Made by a program: the position numbers and the translations under genes | Source: a virus | Virus record (IMG/VR): IMGVR_UViG_3300027963_000035 | Location: 1-64,000 of that record | DNA length: 64,000 bases | Reading direction: 5' to 3' (one strand) | Shown: in pieces, positions 17,744-26,887 of the stretch | Layout of the letters: each line of letters opens with the position of its first letter | How positions within the stretch are numbered: position 1 is the first letter of the stretch | The notes under the pieces: model-generated | What the model was told of the DNA's origin: nothing | The model's input: only the letters and a program-made list of their open reading frames with translations | Database searches by the model: none

Positions 17744-18151
17744 CTATTTCTCGCCTTTCCATGAAATTCTTTTACTTGATTTTTTTTTATTTTTATTTTT
17801 ATTACAGGCTGATAAAACAGGTCGGCACGCAGGATATTCTCTTTCTGTTCCTTTGCCTGTTTTTTTTCTTCCACAAGGTACTAATTTTCCTTTTTTACTA
17901 GCCTTACAATCTATCCATCCACCTGTTTTTCTGCTGAACCAACCATGAAGTCCCTGTTCTTTTTCTTTATTGAAAATTGATTCTTCAAGATTTTCATTTT
18001 TTGAGTTGCCCCAATTTTTGGCTCCTTTTTTTCTACACTGGACCAATGCGCCTGACGAATATGCAGATGGAAAAACTGAATATCTACTTTTAACCTTATA
18101 ATAACAAGCGTCTTTTTCTTCGTTTATTAGCCATTCTTTAAAATTTTTCAT
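17744..18151 (-). CDS. Capsid-targeted basic Cys protein (DUF5872-like)
   Basis: A 135-aa, strongly basic protein. The N-terminus MKNFKEWLINE fits the capsid-targeting consensus with a (L/I)-x-Glu cleavage site at residues 9-11. The body contains GLHGWFSRKTGGWIDCKASK, VPCGRKKTGKG and CRPVLSACNKNKNKKKS, a Cys/Lys/Trp pattern that I recognise from the DUF5872 type of protein in large viruses and phages. The basic charge suggests nucleic-acid binding. Predicted to be packaged and trimmed by the prohead protease; biochemical role unknown. Confidence 0.7.
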   Translation of the reverse strand: MKNFKEWLINEEKDACYYKVKSRYSVFPSAYSSGALVQCRKKGAKNWGNSKNENLEESIFNKEKEQGLHGWFSRKTGGWIDCKASKKGKLVPCGRKKTGKGTEREYPACRPVLSACNKNKNKKKSSKRISWKGEK

Positions 18152-18212
18152 AGTACTTTATATATTAAAAATTCAAACATAAAAAATAACAAAATTATTA
18201 ATATCTACTTAT

Positions 18213-18887
18213 ATGAATGATGCGATTATAATAAGCGATATTCATTTAGGCAGTGATGTCTGTCAAGCTAAAAAATTGATAAGTTTTTTTGTTACGATTG
18301 AGGATGGAACGAATCCTACAAAATCTATTATTTTAAATGGAGATTTATTCGATAGTTGGGACTTTAGAAAATTAAAGAAAAGTCACTGGAGGGTTTTATC
18401 TTACATAAGAAAACTTTCAAAAAAAGTTAATATAATTTGGGTAGCAGGAAATCATGACGGGCCAGCAGAAGTTATATCTCATTTATTAGGAGTGGAATTT
18501 TTAGAAGAATATATTCTTTATAGTGGAGATAAAAAGATACTTGTTCTCCATGGAGACCGATTCGATAGCGTGATATCCAATCAACCAATGTTAGTTTACT
18601 TTGCTGATAAAATTTATAAATTGATACAAAAAATAGATAAAAGTTTTTATCTTGCAAAGCTTGCAAAAAAAAGTAGTAAAACTTTTATGAGAAATGCTGA
18701 GATCATAGAAAAAAAGTCTATTGAACATATGAAGAAAATAGGCTGCAATGTTGTTTGTTGCGGACATGTGCATTATGCAAACTCTAAACCCCACACAGGT
18801 TATTATAATAGCGGAAGTTGGACGGAATTACCTTGCAATTATTTGACTGTTAAAAATGGTGTTATAAATCTCTATAATTATTTTTAA
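18213..18887 (+). CDS. Metallophosphoesterase, LpxH-like
   Basis: A 224-aa calcineurin-type phosphoesterase with all metal-binding motifs: DIHLGS (residues 8-13), NGDLFDSWDF, WVAGNHDGPAE, LHGDRFD and CCGHVHYANSKPH. The order and spacing resemble UDP-2,3-diacylglucosamine hydrolases (LpxH) and related phage enzymes. The true substrate could equally be a cyclic nucleotide, nucleotide or phospho-sugar. Divergent from the capsid-targeted gene at 17744-18151, with 61 AT-rich bases between that must hold both promoters. Confidence 0.88.
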   Translation: MNDAIIISDIHLGSDVCQAKKLISFFVTIEDGTNPTKSIILNGDLFDSWDFRKLKKSHWRVLSYIRKLSKKVNIIWVAGNHDGPAEVISHLLGVEFLEEYILYSGDKKILVLHGDRFDSVISNQPMLVYFADKIYKLIQKIDKSFYLAKLAKKSSKTFMRNAEIIEKKSIEHMKKIGCNVVCCGHVHYANSKPHTGYYNSGSWTELPCNYLTVKNGVINLYNYF

Positions 18888-18889
18888 TA

Positions 18890-19180
18890 TTATTTAAAAT
18901 AATTCTCTAAAACTACTGTTGGGTTATCGCCCAATATTTCCAATAATCTTGCTTCAACTTGTGCTTGAGTATAATCACCAGCAGTAGTATAGGAATCATT
19001 TTCCCATAACACTATTTGTTTTTTAAGTGGAGGTATTGATGCCTTGGCTATTTTTTGATTTTCATTATCAATTATTGTAATATTTAATTCTTTTAAAACT
19101 AAAGGAGGAATACTTCTTTTTCTTCCATTTTTTAACACTACGTCGGGCATGTTTATTGTGATTGGATTTTGTAGTTTCAT
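18890..19180 (-). CDS. Small conserved protein, paralogue of 23110-23382
   Basis: A 96-aa protein. Its second half (QIVLWENDSYTTAGDYTQAQ, then VEARLLEILGDNPTVVLENY) aligns with LTLWEGASYDAIGNYTQEQ/AEARYLELLG of the protein at 23110-23382, so the two are paralogues. Both directly follow larger genes of the fibre cassette on the minus strand (this one follows the sulfotransferase by 2 bases). I do not recognise the family. A small fibre-assembly or adaptor role is suggested only by the genomic pairing. Confidence 0.65.
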   Translation of the reverse strand: MKLQNPITINMPDVVLKNGRKRSIPPLVLKELNITIIDNENQKIAKASIPPLKKQIVLWENDSYTTAGDYTQAQVEARLLEILGDNPTVVLENYFK

Positions 19181-19182
19181 TT

Positions 19183-19887
19183 TTATTTTCCTTTAAATAA
19201 TCTGGGCATATCCACTTCATCATTAATGTTTGTTGGTTCTGTTGTGGTTGGTTCTGTTGTGGTTGGTTCTGTTGTGGTTGGTTCTGTTGTGGTTGGTTCT
19301 GTTGTGGTTGGTTCTGTTGTGGTTGGTTCTGTTGTGGTTGGTGTGTATTCTACACTCGCATTCTCATATAGTTCCACGTCCTTAAAATAGTATTTTCTTA
19401 AATTGTCTATTTGCTTCTGCGTGAGATTCGGCTTCTCGCCGTCCTCGCTTTCGTTTTCCTGCTCGGGCGGCGTCATCCCAAGCGCCTCCGAAAGTGCGTT
19501 TATTCCCTCTGGGAACTTGAAGCACTTTATGTCCTTTTGGTGTTTTATCCTGTTGCTCTGCGGTTCGATGTGAACGTTCATTATGCATTCGCCCCTGAAA
19601 AGGTCTTCTATCACCTCGTCCACGGTCCTTCCAAAATTTGCCCTTGAAAATCCGCTCCTGAACCTTTCCACCGGGTCCCTTATGAGGGCATAGGCGTCCC
19701 CGTCAGGAAAGCTGCTGGACGGGCAGATGAATTGTGGCTTGGGATCCGTTTTGTTAGGATGTTTTTTCTCGAGCCTTGGGAGGAGCTCAGGGTAGAACTG
19801 TTTGATTATTGCCCTTGCGAAACTTGTGCTTCCCGACCTAGGGATGAAGGCGAGGTATTTGTTGCTTGGTGTCTTGAAGTAGTTCAT
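19183..19887 (-). CDS. Sulfotransferase-like protein with Thr-Thr-Thr-Glu-Pro repeat tail
   Basis: ATG 19887 overlaps the TAA of the upstream fibre gene (TAATG); an earlier in-frame ATG lies inside that gene and is rejected. The 234-aa product has YLAFIPRSGSTSFARAII (PAPS-binding loop) and YALIRDPVERFRSGFSR (second PAPS motif with Arg-Asp-Pro), as in carbohydrate sulfotransferases. The C-terminus has seven TTTEP pentads encoded by 15-bp units, then NINDEVDMPRLFKGK. The enzyme part is less AT-rich than most of the window, the tail is not, suggesting separate origins. Confidence 0.82.
   Translation of the reverse strand: MNYFKTPSNKYLAFIPRSGSTSFARAIIKQFYPELLPRLEKKHPNKTDPKPQFICPSSSFPDGDAYALIRDPVERFRSGFSRANFGRTVDEVIEDLFRGECIMNVHIEPQSNRIKHQKDIKCFKFPEGINALSEALGMTPPEQENESEDGEKPNLTQKQIDNLRKYYFKDVELYENASVEYTPTTTEPTTTEPTTTEPTTTEPTTTEPTTTEPTTTEPTNINDEVDMPRLFKGK
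19235..19339 (-). repeat. 15-bp tandem repeat, 7 copies
   Basis: Seven identical units (plus strand ggttctgttgtggtt) encode Thr-Thr-Thr-Glu-Pro pentads near the C-terminus of the sulfotransferase-like protein. In-frame and perfect, so recent expansion is likely. Confidence 0.95.
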
Positions 19888-22800
19888 TAGCAGTCGCTCC
19901 CCGTTTCTATATACCATCCAGGACCACCTTGTCCCTGTTCCCAGGAGAAGTGGTTGTTTATCATATAGTTGATTGCATCTTGTACGTCGCATCCGTAGGT
20001 TACCGCTTGGATATAATTCTTACTCCCACCGGCAGTGCTGTCACCCAGAGACTCAAAGAATTTTATCCATGCGGTAGTGTCCATGTTGTTTTCAGGATTA
20101 TCCCCGTAGTAGTTTATTATTCTGAATTTTGCCTTTCCATTGTATCCCGCCCATGTTCCGAAGCCATAGGCCAAAACCGACTCTAGGGACGGGGTCCCGC
20201 CATTGTTTGAAATGTCTATGTAGCTCAGGTTTCTCAGTCCGCTTACGTTCACGCTCGTTATGTTTGGCCCCGATATACCCAGGGTTTCGAGTGACTTCAG
20301 GCTAAGTACATCTAGTACATCTAGCTCTGTGTTTTGAATGTCTAGTTCAGCTATTCTGTTCATTCCTCTGAGGCTTCCAACTTCCGTGATGAAGTTCAGG
20401 GCTTGGTAGGTAACGAACGATGTTATTCGTTCCCAAGTAGGATTCCCATCCATACTACATGGTTGAATGGTTATGTTTCGAAAACCCGTCATTTCAAATT
20501 GATTTATTATGTAGCTCAAATCTACATAAGGTGTGGACTCTATGGTTGATATGTCTCCATTAATTTTTACATATGAGCATCCACCCACTATGAACGTCTT
20601 GTACCCCGTATGGTCTGCGTTCACCGTGAGGCTCAGTATGTCGGGGTAGCAGTCCCCGGTGGTGTTGCATATTATCCTTCCCTCGACCCTCGTCCCGCTC
20701 TCTCCGACTCCGTGGTTCAAGCCAAGAAGATCTCCCCATGTTGTGGCAGTCACGTTGTACTGGGTCATTCCGCTTTCGCCGTTGAGCGTCAGGTCGTTAA
20801 GGACGAGGAAGTCTCCAAGGGTTGAATTCCCGTAGAGGGCGCAGCCACCAACGTAGAAGTCCGACCTCAGGTTGGGCGGATCATATCCGTCGATCGGACG
20901 ATACTGGCCTTCGCTCCACCCCTCCCAATCAGGTGATCCGTAAGTGTTATACAGCCAGTCTGAATTAAGCCCCGGGCTGTAGCTCATGTTGCCGTGGGAG
21001 TTGTCGTAGAAATACACATCGCCAGGGCATGCTACGCTTCCCAGCGTTGAATTGTCGTGGCAATATATTTTGCCTTCTATGAGTGGAGGCTTGAATGTAT
21101 TTGTTAGGATCACGTCGTCGTATAGGTGGACGTCACCCAGGAAAGTGCCCGCACCGCCAACAATGCCCGTGCCGTATATTTTTGTTTTTCCGTTTATGGT
21201 TCCAAAATAATAAGTTCCATTGTTTCCATCATAAGCGTAGTTTGCTGCGGAGGTTAAAATGGCGTCCCCGTTTATGGTTCCGCCATTTTGACCTCCATCC
21301 ATATATATATCGCCCGTTACTGTGCCAATATTCCATGAACTATAGAATTCGGCATTTCCTCCGATATTTCCCGAGTTGTTTCCATATTGGAACGCTGCAT
21401 TCCCTGTGACGTTCATTGTAGAGTTGAAATTACTGAAGATTGCGTTACCGTTGACGGTTCCTCCGCCGCTTTGCTCGTAAAAAATTGCGTTTCCGTTTAT
21501 TGTTGGTGACCCGCCGCTGACTGACCCCGCAAAGCCACATATTAAGCTGCCATTTACGGTCATCGATCCTACGAGCCTGTATTTTGTAATTAAGTTACCG
21601 TGAACTAAAGAGTTAAATGGCAAATTTCCGTAGTCTGATGCATCTGTGACGTATGTGTTGCCATACAATGTGCAATTAGAAAATCCTGAGTATTCTATTC
21701 CGGAAGAACCGCCGCAGTAAGAGATTATTCCGTTTGTGGCGTGTATGGTGGAGTTGCTGAACAACGTACTTAATCCTGAATCCCCGTTAGACGTCAGTAT
21801 AAGCTTCCTTACTGTAATGTTGACTCCGCTGATTGAGGCATTTTGTGCATAGACTATATCTTTTTCCCCGGGTAGCGATGTGCTCTGCACAGTATGCTCC
21901 TCATCAACCCACCAGTTATTAAGGTTGGTCCAACTGTTGTCGTTGGCGATGTTGTTGAAGTAGAGCGTCCTTGAATCCAAGGATGGGTGGTCTTCAACAA
22001 TCACGGAAAGTGCTTCTGTTGGTGGGAGGAATTCGCCACTGTATACGGCTCTTCCCTTTATGACTCTGAACTCCTTGAGGTATCCGTACAAATAAAAGGC
22101 CCCCATTCCGTCCTCTTCCCAGGCTCCTATCCTCAGCATGTTGGATCTTCCAAGGTCCGCTGAGACCCCGGTGAGCTGGAAGACCCTTTCTCCGTTAACG
22201 AATATGTTGAATTCCCCGCCCTTCCTTGTCATTGCGATGTGAGCTTCCTGGTCGATGGGAATGTTTTCATCCGGATACCAGTTGTATGTTTCTCCGTTTA
22301 TCACCAGGCTTTCTGCTCCATAAGTCCTGAGCTTTATTTTCCCGCCCAGGTTGAATATTGTTCCTATGGTGCCCCAGCCGTCGTATGGGATGTAGATTTT
22401 CGACTCTATTGTGAAGTCTCCCCTTCCGAATCCGAAGTCCTTTTCGTCCTTAGTCTCAAGGTAGCTTCCATTCCCGTCGAAGAAGCACTTAGATTCCTTG
22501 ATCCTTGTATTTCCCTTGACTTTTATATGCTTGTTTTCAATGGAGCAATCGGTGAATATTGTGCTGTTTTCCCTGCCGTCCATGTGCAGGAGCAATGAGA
22601 CCTTTTCCGTCTTGCTCAGTCCTAGTATGTTTCCGCCGCCTAGTCCCTTTGCTTTGCCTGAGCAGGTGGTTTCTGATGAGTTTATGTAAACCACATCAGA
22701 GTCTATTAAACTTATTGATGCCGAATTTACTGCGCCGGCCTTGCAGTCCGTTAGCACGGTCGATCCGCCACTTATTTCTCCGATTTCAACGGTTTTATTG

Positions 22801-23099
22801 CTTATTATGCTTATTTTGTGTGGAGCCCCTATTATCCCTCCCAAAATGCTTGATTGACTGTCTACCCCACGAACAGCAATCCTTGAGGGCCAATCGTAGC
22901 CATCCAGGCCCATACTTGCGATATCCACCCCGAGGAAATCGCCCGCACCAAAATCAAGCACCTTGAGTCCCGTCCCTGCATAGGCCACTTCGAATGCCTT
23001 CTGTGCTGTCAAGTATGGATTTCCACTGCTCCCGTCTCCTGTGGAGTCGTTGCCTGTGGTTCTTACGTATATCGGTGTGTATTGCTCTAGGTTTGCCAT
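19887..23099 (-). CDS. Large tail fibre protein with LamG and beta-helix regions
   Basis: A 1070-aa protein. It begins MANLEQYTPIYVRTTGNDST with a GDGSSGNPYLTAQKAFEVAY segment, common at the start of pectate-lyase-like fibre domains. Residues about 200-360 look like a LamG/concanavalin domain (FTIESKIYIPYDGWGT, INGETYNWYP, FNIFVNGERVFQL). Residues about 480-720 are short-period NGNAIF/VTGNAAF/INGDAIL repeats of a beta-helix. Near residue 930 a leucine-rich-like stretch (LKSLETLGISGPNITSVNVS) follows. A receptor-binding or glycan-binding fibre is the best reading. GC content looks higher than surrounding genes. Confidence 0.75.
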   Translation of the reverse strand: MANLEQYTPIYVRTTGNDSTGDGSSGNPYLTAQKAFEVAYAGTGLKVLDFGAGDFLGVDIASMGLDGYDWPSRIAVRGVDSQSSILGGIIGAPHKISIISNKTVEIGEISGGSTVLTDCKAGAVNSASISLIDSDVVYINSSETTCSGKAKGLGGGNILGLSKTEKVSLLLHMDGRENSTIFTDCSIENKHIKVKGNTRIKESKCFFDGNGSYLETKDEKDFGFGRGDFTIESKIYIPYDGWGTIGTIFNLGGKIKLRTYGAESLVINGETYNWYPDENIPIDQEAHIAMTRKGGEFNIFVNGERVFQLTGVSADLGRSNMLRIGAWEEDGMGAFYLYGYLKEFRVIKGRAVYSGEFLPPTEALSVIVEDHPSLDSRTLYFNNIANDNSWTNLNNWWVDEEHTVQSTSLPGEKDIVYAQNASISGVNITVRKLILTSNGDSGLSTLFSNSTIHATNGIISYCGGSSGIEYSGFSNCTLYGNTYVTDASDYGNLPFNSLVHGNLITKYRLVGSMTVNGSLICGFAGSVSGGSPTINGNAIFYEQSGGGTVNGNAIFSNFNSTMNVTGNAAFQYGNNSGNIGGNAEFYSSWNIGTVTGDIYMDGGQNGGTINGDAILTSAANYAYDGNNGTYYFGTINGKTKIYGTGIVGGAGTFLGDVHLYDDVILTNTFKPPLIEGKIYCHDNSTLGSVACPGDVYFYDNSHGNMSYSPGLNSDWLYNTYGSPDWEGWSEGQYRPIDGYDPPNLRSDFYVGGCALYGNSTLGDFLVLNDLTLNGESGMTQYNVTATTWGDLLGLNHGVGESGTRVEGRIICNTTGDCYPDILSLTVNADHTGYKTFIVGGCSYVKINGDISTIESTPYVDLSYIINQFEMTGFRNITIQPCSMDGNPTWERITSFVTYQALNFITEVGSLRGMNRIAELDIQNTELDVLDVLSLKSLETLGISGPNITSVNVSGLRNLSYIDISNNGGTPSLESVLAYGFGTWAGYNGKAKFRIINYYGDNPENNMDTTAWIKFFESLGDSTAGGSKNYIQAVTYGCDVQDAINYMINNHFSWEQGQGGPGWYIETGSDC

Positions 23100-23109
23100 T
23101 TTTTTTACT

Positions 23110-23382
23110 TTATTTGGTTGGTTCTACGTATAGCTTTGCGAGTTCTTTTGCTGGTTTGCTACCGAGCAGTTCGAGGTATCTGGCCTCCGCTTGCTCCTGT
23201 GTGTAGTTTCCTATGGCGTCGTAAGACGCCCCTTCCCACAAGGTCAATGTCTTGTAGAAACGGGAGGATTGCGCCTTGCATACTTTGGTTTTTTGAATGT
23301 CAATTACCACAAGGGGCAGCTCGCTCACATTTATTTTCTTTCCTTTTACTTGCACTTCTAGTGGCGGGTCGAATTTGATCAT
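23110..23382 (-). CDS. Small conserved protein, paralogue of 18890-19180
   Basis: A 90-aa protein with LTLWEGASYDAIGNYTQEQ followed by AEARYLELLGSKPAKEL, matching the second half of the 18890-19180 protein. It lies between two giant fibre genes, 12 bases after the upstream one and 10 before the downstream one. Presence of one copy per fibre-type unit suggests an accessory role in fibre folding, trimerisation or attachment, but no family is recognised. Confidence 0.65.
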   Translation of the reverse strand: MIKFDPPLEVQVKGKKINVSELPLVVIDIQKTKVCKAQSSRFYKTLTLWEGASYDAIGNYTQEQAEARYLELLGSKPAKELAKLYVEPTK

Positions 23383-23394
23383 GTTTTGTCCTTT

Positions 23395-26202
23395 TTATCC
23401 GAGGAATCCTGGTCCGTTTATTGCCTGTTTATTTGTGTATGTTTTTATTAATCCTTCTGTGCCGTATTCACCTGCCCTGGTGTCGATGTTTGATATTGTG
23501 CTGTCTATTGCCATGGCGTGGCCCCCATGACCCCCACCCGCTATAGGCCCGGCTAAATCCATCAAGTTTATTTCGCTGTTTATTATTGTTGCCTTTCCTC
23601 CAATTCCGCCCTTCTGATCTTCGGCAAACCAGTCACCGTGCGGAAGGCCTCCTTTAGATTCTATTTCTTCCACCACACTATCCAATATAAATATTGTTCC
23701 TCCATGTCTTCCAAAACCACTATTCTCGCTCGACAACGGCCTTCCCCCGTTTGAATATATTGTGTTGATATTGCATCCTAATATGATGGCATCTCCCCCA
23801 TCCCCTGCAGGATCTCCTCCTTGACCTGGATTTAGATTGATTTCTTTTATTGTGGAATTTATGCCGGTGAATACACCTCCACGTCCGTTTCCCGTCCAGT
23901 ATGGCTCAGAGGCCGCACCATCACCTCCCGTTAAACTAATGGCCGACACAAGTGCGTTGTTTAACCTTATTTCTCCTCCATTGCCCGCTCCTAAAGTGGC
24001 ATCTGAATCGCCCCCGTTTGAATTTATGTTTAATATGCTAACTTCTCCGTATGTTAATATATCGATATTTCTTCCATTGGTTGATGTTGTTATTGCCACA
24101 TCTTCGTCGTAGTCCCATACTGCGTCCCGTCCATTGAAAATTATATTGCCCATGGCTGAAGCCGGTTTAAATTTGGCCGGCAGTTTCCATGTCCCAACAA
24201 GTTCAGATGGACCGTATTGGTTATTTGTAGGATATACGCTTATATTGTTGGGCCCCGATGTAAAAGTTAAGTACGCCAGACCTTTTTTGGATGTGCTCCC
24301 TTCGGCCCACTCTACAATGTAGACTCCTTGCAAACTAGTATTTGAGAATGCATTCGAATTGTTAAGTAAAAATTTATTCTCTAGATTGGTGGCCCCAATA
24401 AAACGTATTCCGCCACCTCCTACATTCGGAGTTCCATCTGTTGCGAATCCATCCGAGAGCAAGTTTGCGCCTCCCAATTCGGTGGCATATTGAAGATCTT
24501 CTTCTGATATTATTACTTCTTTCCATGGCGATCCATCTGCGTTGGCATTATTTCCTCTTAACGCTATATTGTTTGGCCACTCTGTGGCTTCCCCGTGATT
24601 TCTGCCTGGTCCAGCGTCTGCGATCCAGACATCGTCTTGGGGATACAAGGCCTTAACATCTATCAGATAATTCTTGGGAGTGTCAAAATTCCACAGAAAG
24701 CTGGCTGTGTGTAATCCTACCGTGGATCCAAAATCATCCGGGGAACTGGGCGTGAACGTACTTGTGTAGACTGCGGCTTCGTTGAATATTCTTATTCCGC
24801 TTATGTATCCGTCAAAAAAATCGCCATTATCGTAATCGTAGCCTATATCTAATCCGCATTCATAGTCGAAGTATTCGACGTCGACTCCTCCATGAACCCC
24901 AAAAGCATATCCTCCAGTAAAATTATATGTTGATTCTAAATTTCCATTTAAGTATATCTTAAACACTCCTCCATTTGCAACCATTGCAAAATGAGTCCAT
25001 TCATTTAACTCTATGTTGGAGAAGGTATTTCCTACTGAGGAGGCTACACCGGCGTTCGTCCTAGAAACAGAAATTACATTATTAGTGCCATATGCTGACA
25101 ACCCCAAAGAATCTCTTGTGCAGATATTTACCTTCCATAATGGATGAGTTTGTGAATTAGATCCTTGATTAAACAAGTTGCTCAGAAGTGTGTAGCTTCC
25201 ACTTGTTTCGCTTTTCATATAGAACCAAAATTCCACAGTAAAAGTTTCCTGTATGTTTGCTCCTTGCACAGGAAGAACATTTAAGTAATCTGTTGATCCA
25301 TTGAAACTAGCACATTTTACCCCGTCTACGGTTGTTAATTTTGGAACCAAATGATACGCAGTCACAAATCCCTTTTGAATTGTGTTATATGGACTTTGTG
25401 GTGTGGATATGTCATTATTGTTATTTCCACTATTTGAGTCTACGTATATCACTCCATCATAATTTTTCGAATAATCATTGAAAACTGTGTTTTCTGATAT
25501 TGTTCCCGTGTTATACGAATAGTCGTTGAAAACTGTGTTTTCTGGTGTTGTTCCTGTGTTATATGAATAATTGTTGAAAATCACATTTAATGTTGTTGCG
25601 CATTCGTCGCCGCAATATTGTATTAAATTTTGTTCATTGGTTGAATGATCATTGAATACAATCGAACCAATATAAATACCTCCATAATTACGACTATAAT
25701 CATTGAATGTGATATGGGCAAGGTAGAGACCCGCTGACAACCTGCTATGATCATTGAATACGACCTCTGTGTCCCATTCGTCTCCATCATTTAATGTTGA
25801 TTCTGCAAGTGAATAGTCATTGAATGTGACTTTTCCATGAATATAAAAATCGCCTGCGATAGAATAATCATTGAAGACTGCATTCCCGGTTATGGTGGGG
25901 AGAAGGCCTGCGGTCGGGGACGCAGCATAACTATGATTATTGAAGGTCGCAGTTCCAAGAACAATCACCGACGTTTGAAAAGGTTTATAGGCCCCGCTGG
26001 GCTCTTTTTCCGAGTTGTTTGTCAGATTGTTGACAGTGGGCGCACTTCCTGAATTACTTGTCAGCCGTTCGTATATTTCAACATCATCACTGCTTGTTGG
26101 AAGCTGGGTTGCGGGGGTAGAGAAAGAATCATCAAGCCACCAGTTTCCCAGCGTTGACCAGTCTTCGTTTCCAACGGCGTTGTTATAATAAAGAGTTGCC
26201 AT
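23395..26202 (-). CDS. Large tail fibre protein with FNDYS repeats and LamG domain
   Basis: The start is placed at ATG 26202, 7 bases after the upstream stop, because the in-frame ATG at 26274 lies inside the upstream gene. The 935-aa product begins MATLYYNNAVGNEDWSTLGN. Residues about 75-260 contain ten or so (V/T)(F)NDYS/NDHS repeats about 18-20 residues apart, a beta-solenoid pattern. A LamG-type domain follows (about 300-470: FNGSTDYLNVLP, FTVEFWFYMKSE, FKIYLNGNLESTYNF). The remainder is Gly/Asn-rich beta-helix with GGDGAASEPYWTGNGRGGVF turns. Probable receptor-binding fibre, cotranscribed with its neighbours. Confidence 0.75.
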   Translation of the reverse strand: MATLYYNNAVGNEDWSTLGNWWLDDSFSTPATQLPTSSDDVEIYERLTSNSGSAPTVNNLTNNSEKEPSGAYKPFQTSVIVLGTATFNNHSYAASPTAGLLPTITGNAVFNDYSIAGDFYIHGKVTFNDYSLAESTLNDGDEWDTEVVFNDHSRLSAGLYLAHITFNDYSRNYGGIYIGSIVFNDHSTNEQNLIQYCGDECATTLNVIFNNYSYNTGTTPENTVFNDYSYNTGTISENTVFNDYSKNYDGVIYVDSNSGNNNNDISTPQSPYNTIQKGFVTAYHLVPKLTTVDGVKCASFNGSTDYLNVLPVQGANIQETFTVEFWFYMKSETSGSYTLLSNLFNQGSNSQTHPLWKVNICTRDSLGLSAYGTNNVISVSRTNAGVASSVGNTFSNIELNEWTHFAMVANGGVFKIYLNGNLESTYNFTGGYAFGVHGGVDVEYFDYECGLDIGYDYDNGDFFDGYISGIRIFNEAAVYTSTFTPSSPDDFGSTVGLHTASFLWNFDTPKNYLIDVKALYPQDDVWIADAGPGRNHGEATEWPNNIALRGNNANADGSPWKEVIISEEDLQYATELGGANLLSDGFATDGTPNVGGGGIRFIGATNLENKFLLNNSNAFSNTSLQGVYIVEWAEGSTSKKGLAYLTFTSGPNNISVYPTNNQYGPSELVGTWKLPAKFKPASAMGNIIFNGRDAVWDYDEDVAITTSTNGRNIDILTYGEVSILNINSNGGDSDATLGAGNGGEIRLNNALVSAISLTGGDGAASEPYWTGNGRGGVFTGINSTIKEINLNPGQGGDPAGDGGDAIILGCNINTIYSNGGRPLSSENSGFGRHGGTIFILDSVVEEIESKGGLPHGDWFAEDQKGGIGGKATIINSEINLMDLAGPIAGGGHGGHAMAIDSTISNIDTRAGEYGTEGLIKTYTNKQAINGPGFLG

Positions 26203-26209
26203 AAAATAA

Positions 26210-26665
26210 TTAGTATCCCGGGATAAAGGCCACAACGTCCCACTTGTCTCTGCCGGCATGATAAGTGGCCGCAAACAGATCGGTCTTTCCTGTGACTTCG
26301 CTAACCGGAAGAGGATCTGTTGCTCCGTCTGGTAGTGCGAATTTATTGCCTAATGTTAGTGTATATCCCGCATCTATCCAATTCATTCTTATCTTGATGG
26401 TTTTTCCGTCGACGGCACTGCCCGTCCAGGTAGGGTTGCTTATCGTCACGTTGTTGTCCACATCTACGTCGAATATGTCGCCGGAACTGGCGTTTATTGA
26501 TATCGATGTGTCAGTGCCTAGGTCTACCACTGTAGGCTTATAGAGAGATGCAATATCTCCTAATTTTATTTTTTCTGTTAGTGTTCCTGCGGCATTTGTT
26601 GCTGGCACAACTGCATCTTTATTTGCTGAGCCCAATGGTAATTCTGATATTTTTATATCTGCCAT
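26210..26665 (-). CDS. Fibre N-terminal-type/adaptor protein
   Basis: A 151-aa protein beginning MADIKISELPLGSANKDAVV, a sequence style found at the N-terminus of many phage tail fibre and tip proteins (KISELP...A...D.VP...N), followed by KIKLGDIASLY. The rest is beta-rich (TISNPTWTGSAVDGKTIKIR, YTLTLGNKFALPDG). It heads the minus-strand fibre cassette with an AAAAGGA ribosome site. Probably an attachment or connector component for the following fibre. Confidence 0.7.
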   Translation of the reverse strand: MADIKISELPLGSANKDAVVPATNAAGTLTEKIKLGDIASLYKPTVVDLGTDTSISINASSGDIFDVDVDNNVTISNPTWTGSAVDGKTIKIRMNWIDAGYTLTLGNKFALPDGATDPLPVSEVTGKTDLFAATYHAGRDKWDVVAFIPGY

Positions 26666-26718
26666 TTTAATTCCTTTTTATTAAATAACATATATATCTA
26701 TACATAATTAAGGAAAAT

Positions 26719-26775
26719 ATGTTCAGTAATCTAAAATTAGAACCCACGGCGATGGAGACCCAGCTTCAACGTTAA
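26719..26775 (+). other. Possible 18-codon leader ORF upstream of the structured RNA
   Basis: An AAGGA ribosome site at 26710-26714 precedes ATG 26719; the frame reads MFSNLKLEPTAMETQLQR then TAA. The rest of 26666-26870 has no other gene. Such a short frame may be chance; it is listed because the ribosome site is good and it precedes a large RNA structure. Confidence 0.2.
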
Positions 26776-26887
26776 CAACTACGGTGAAGACTGTGATTTG
26801 CCCCAGAACCGCTGATTTTTTTTAAAAACTTTAAATAAAAAAAAGAAAAGTGCAAAATTACCCGTAAAAATAGGCTCAAAAAAATTT

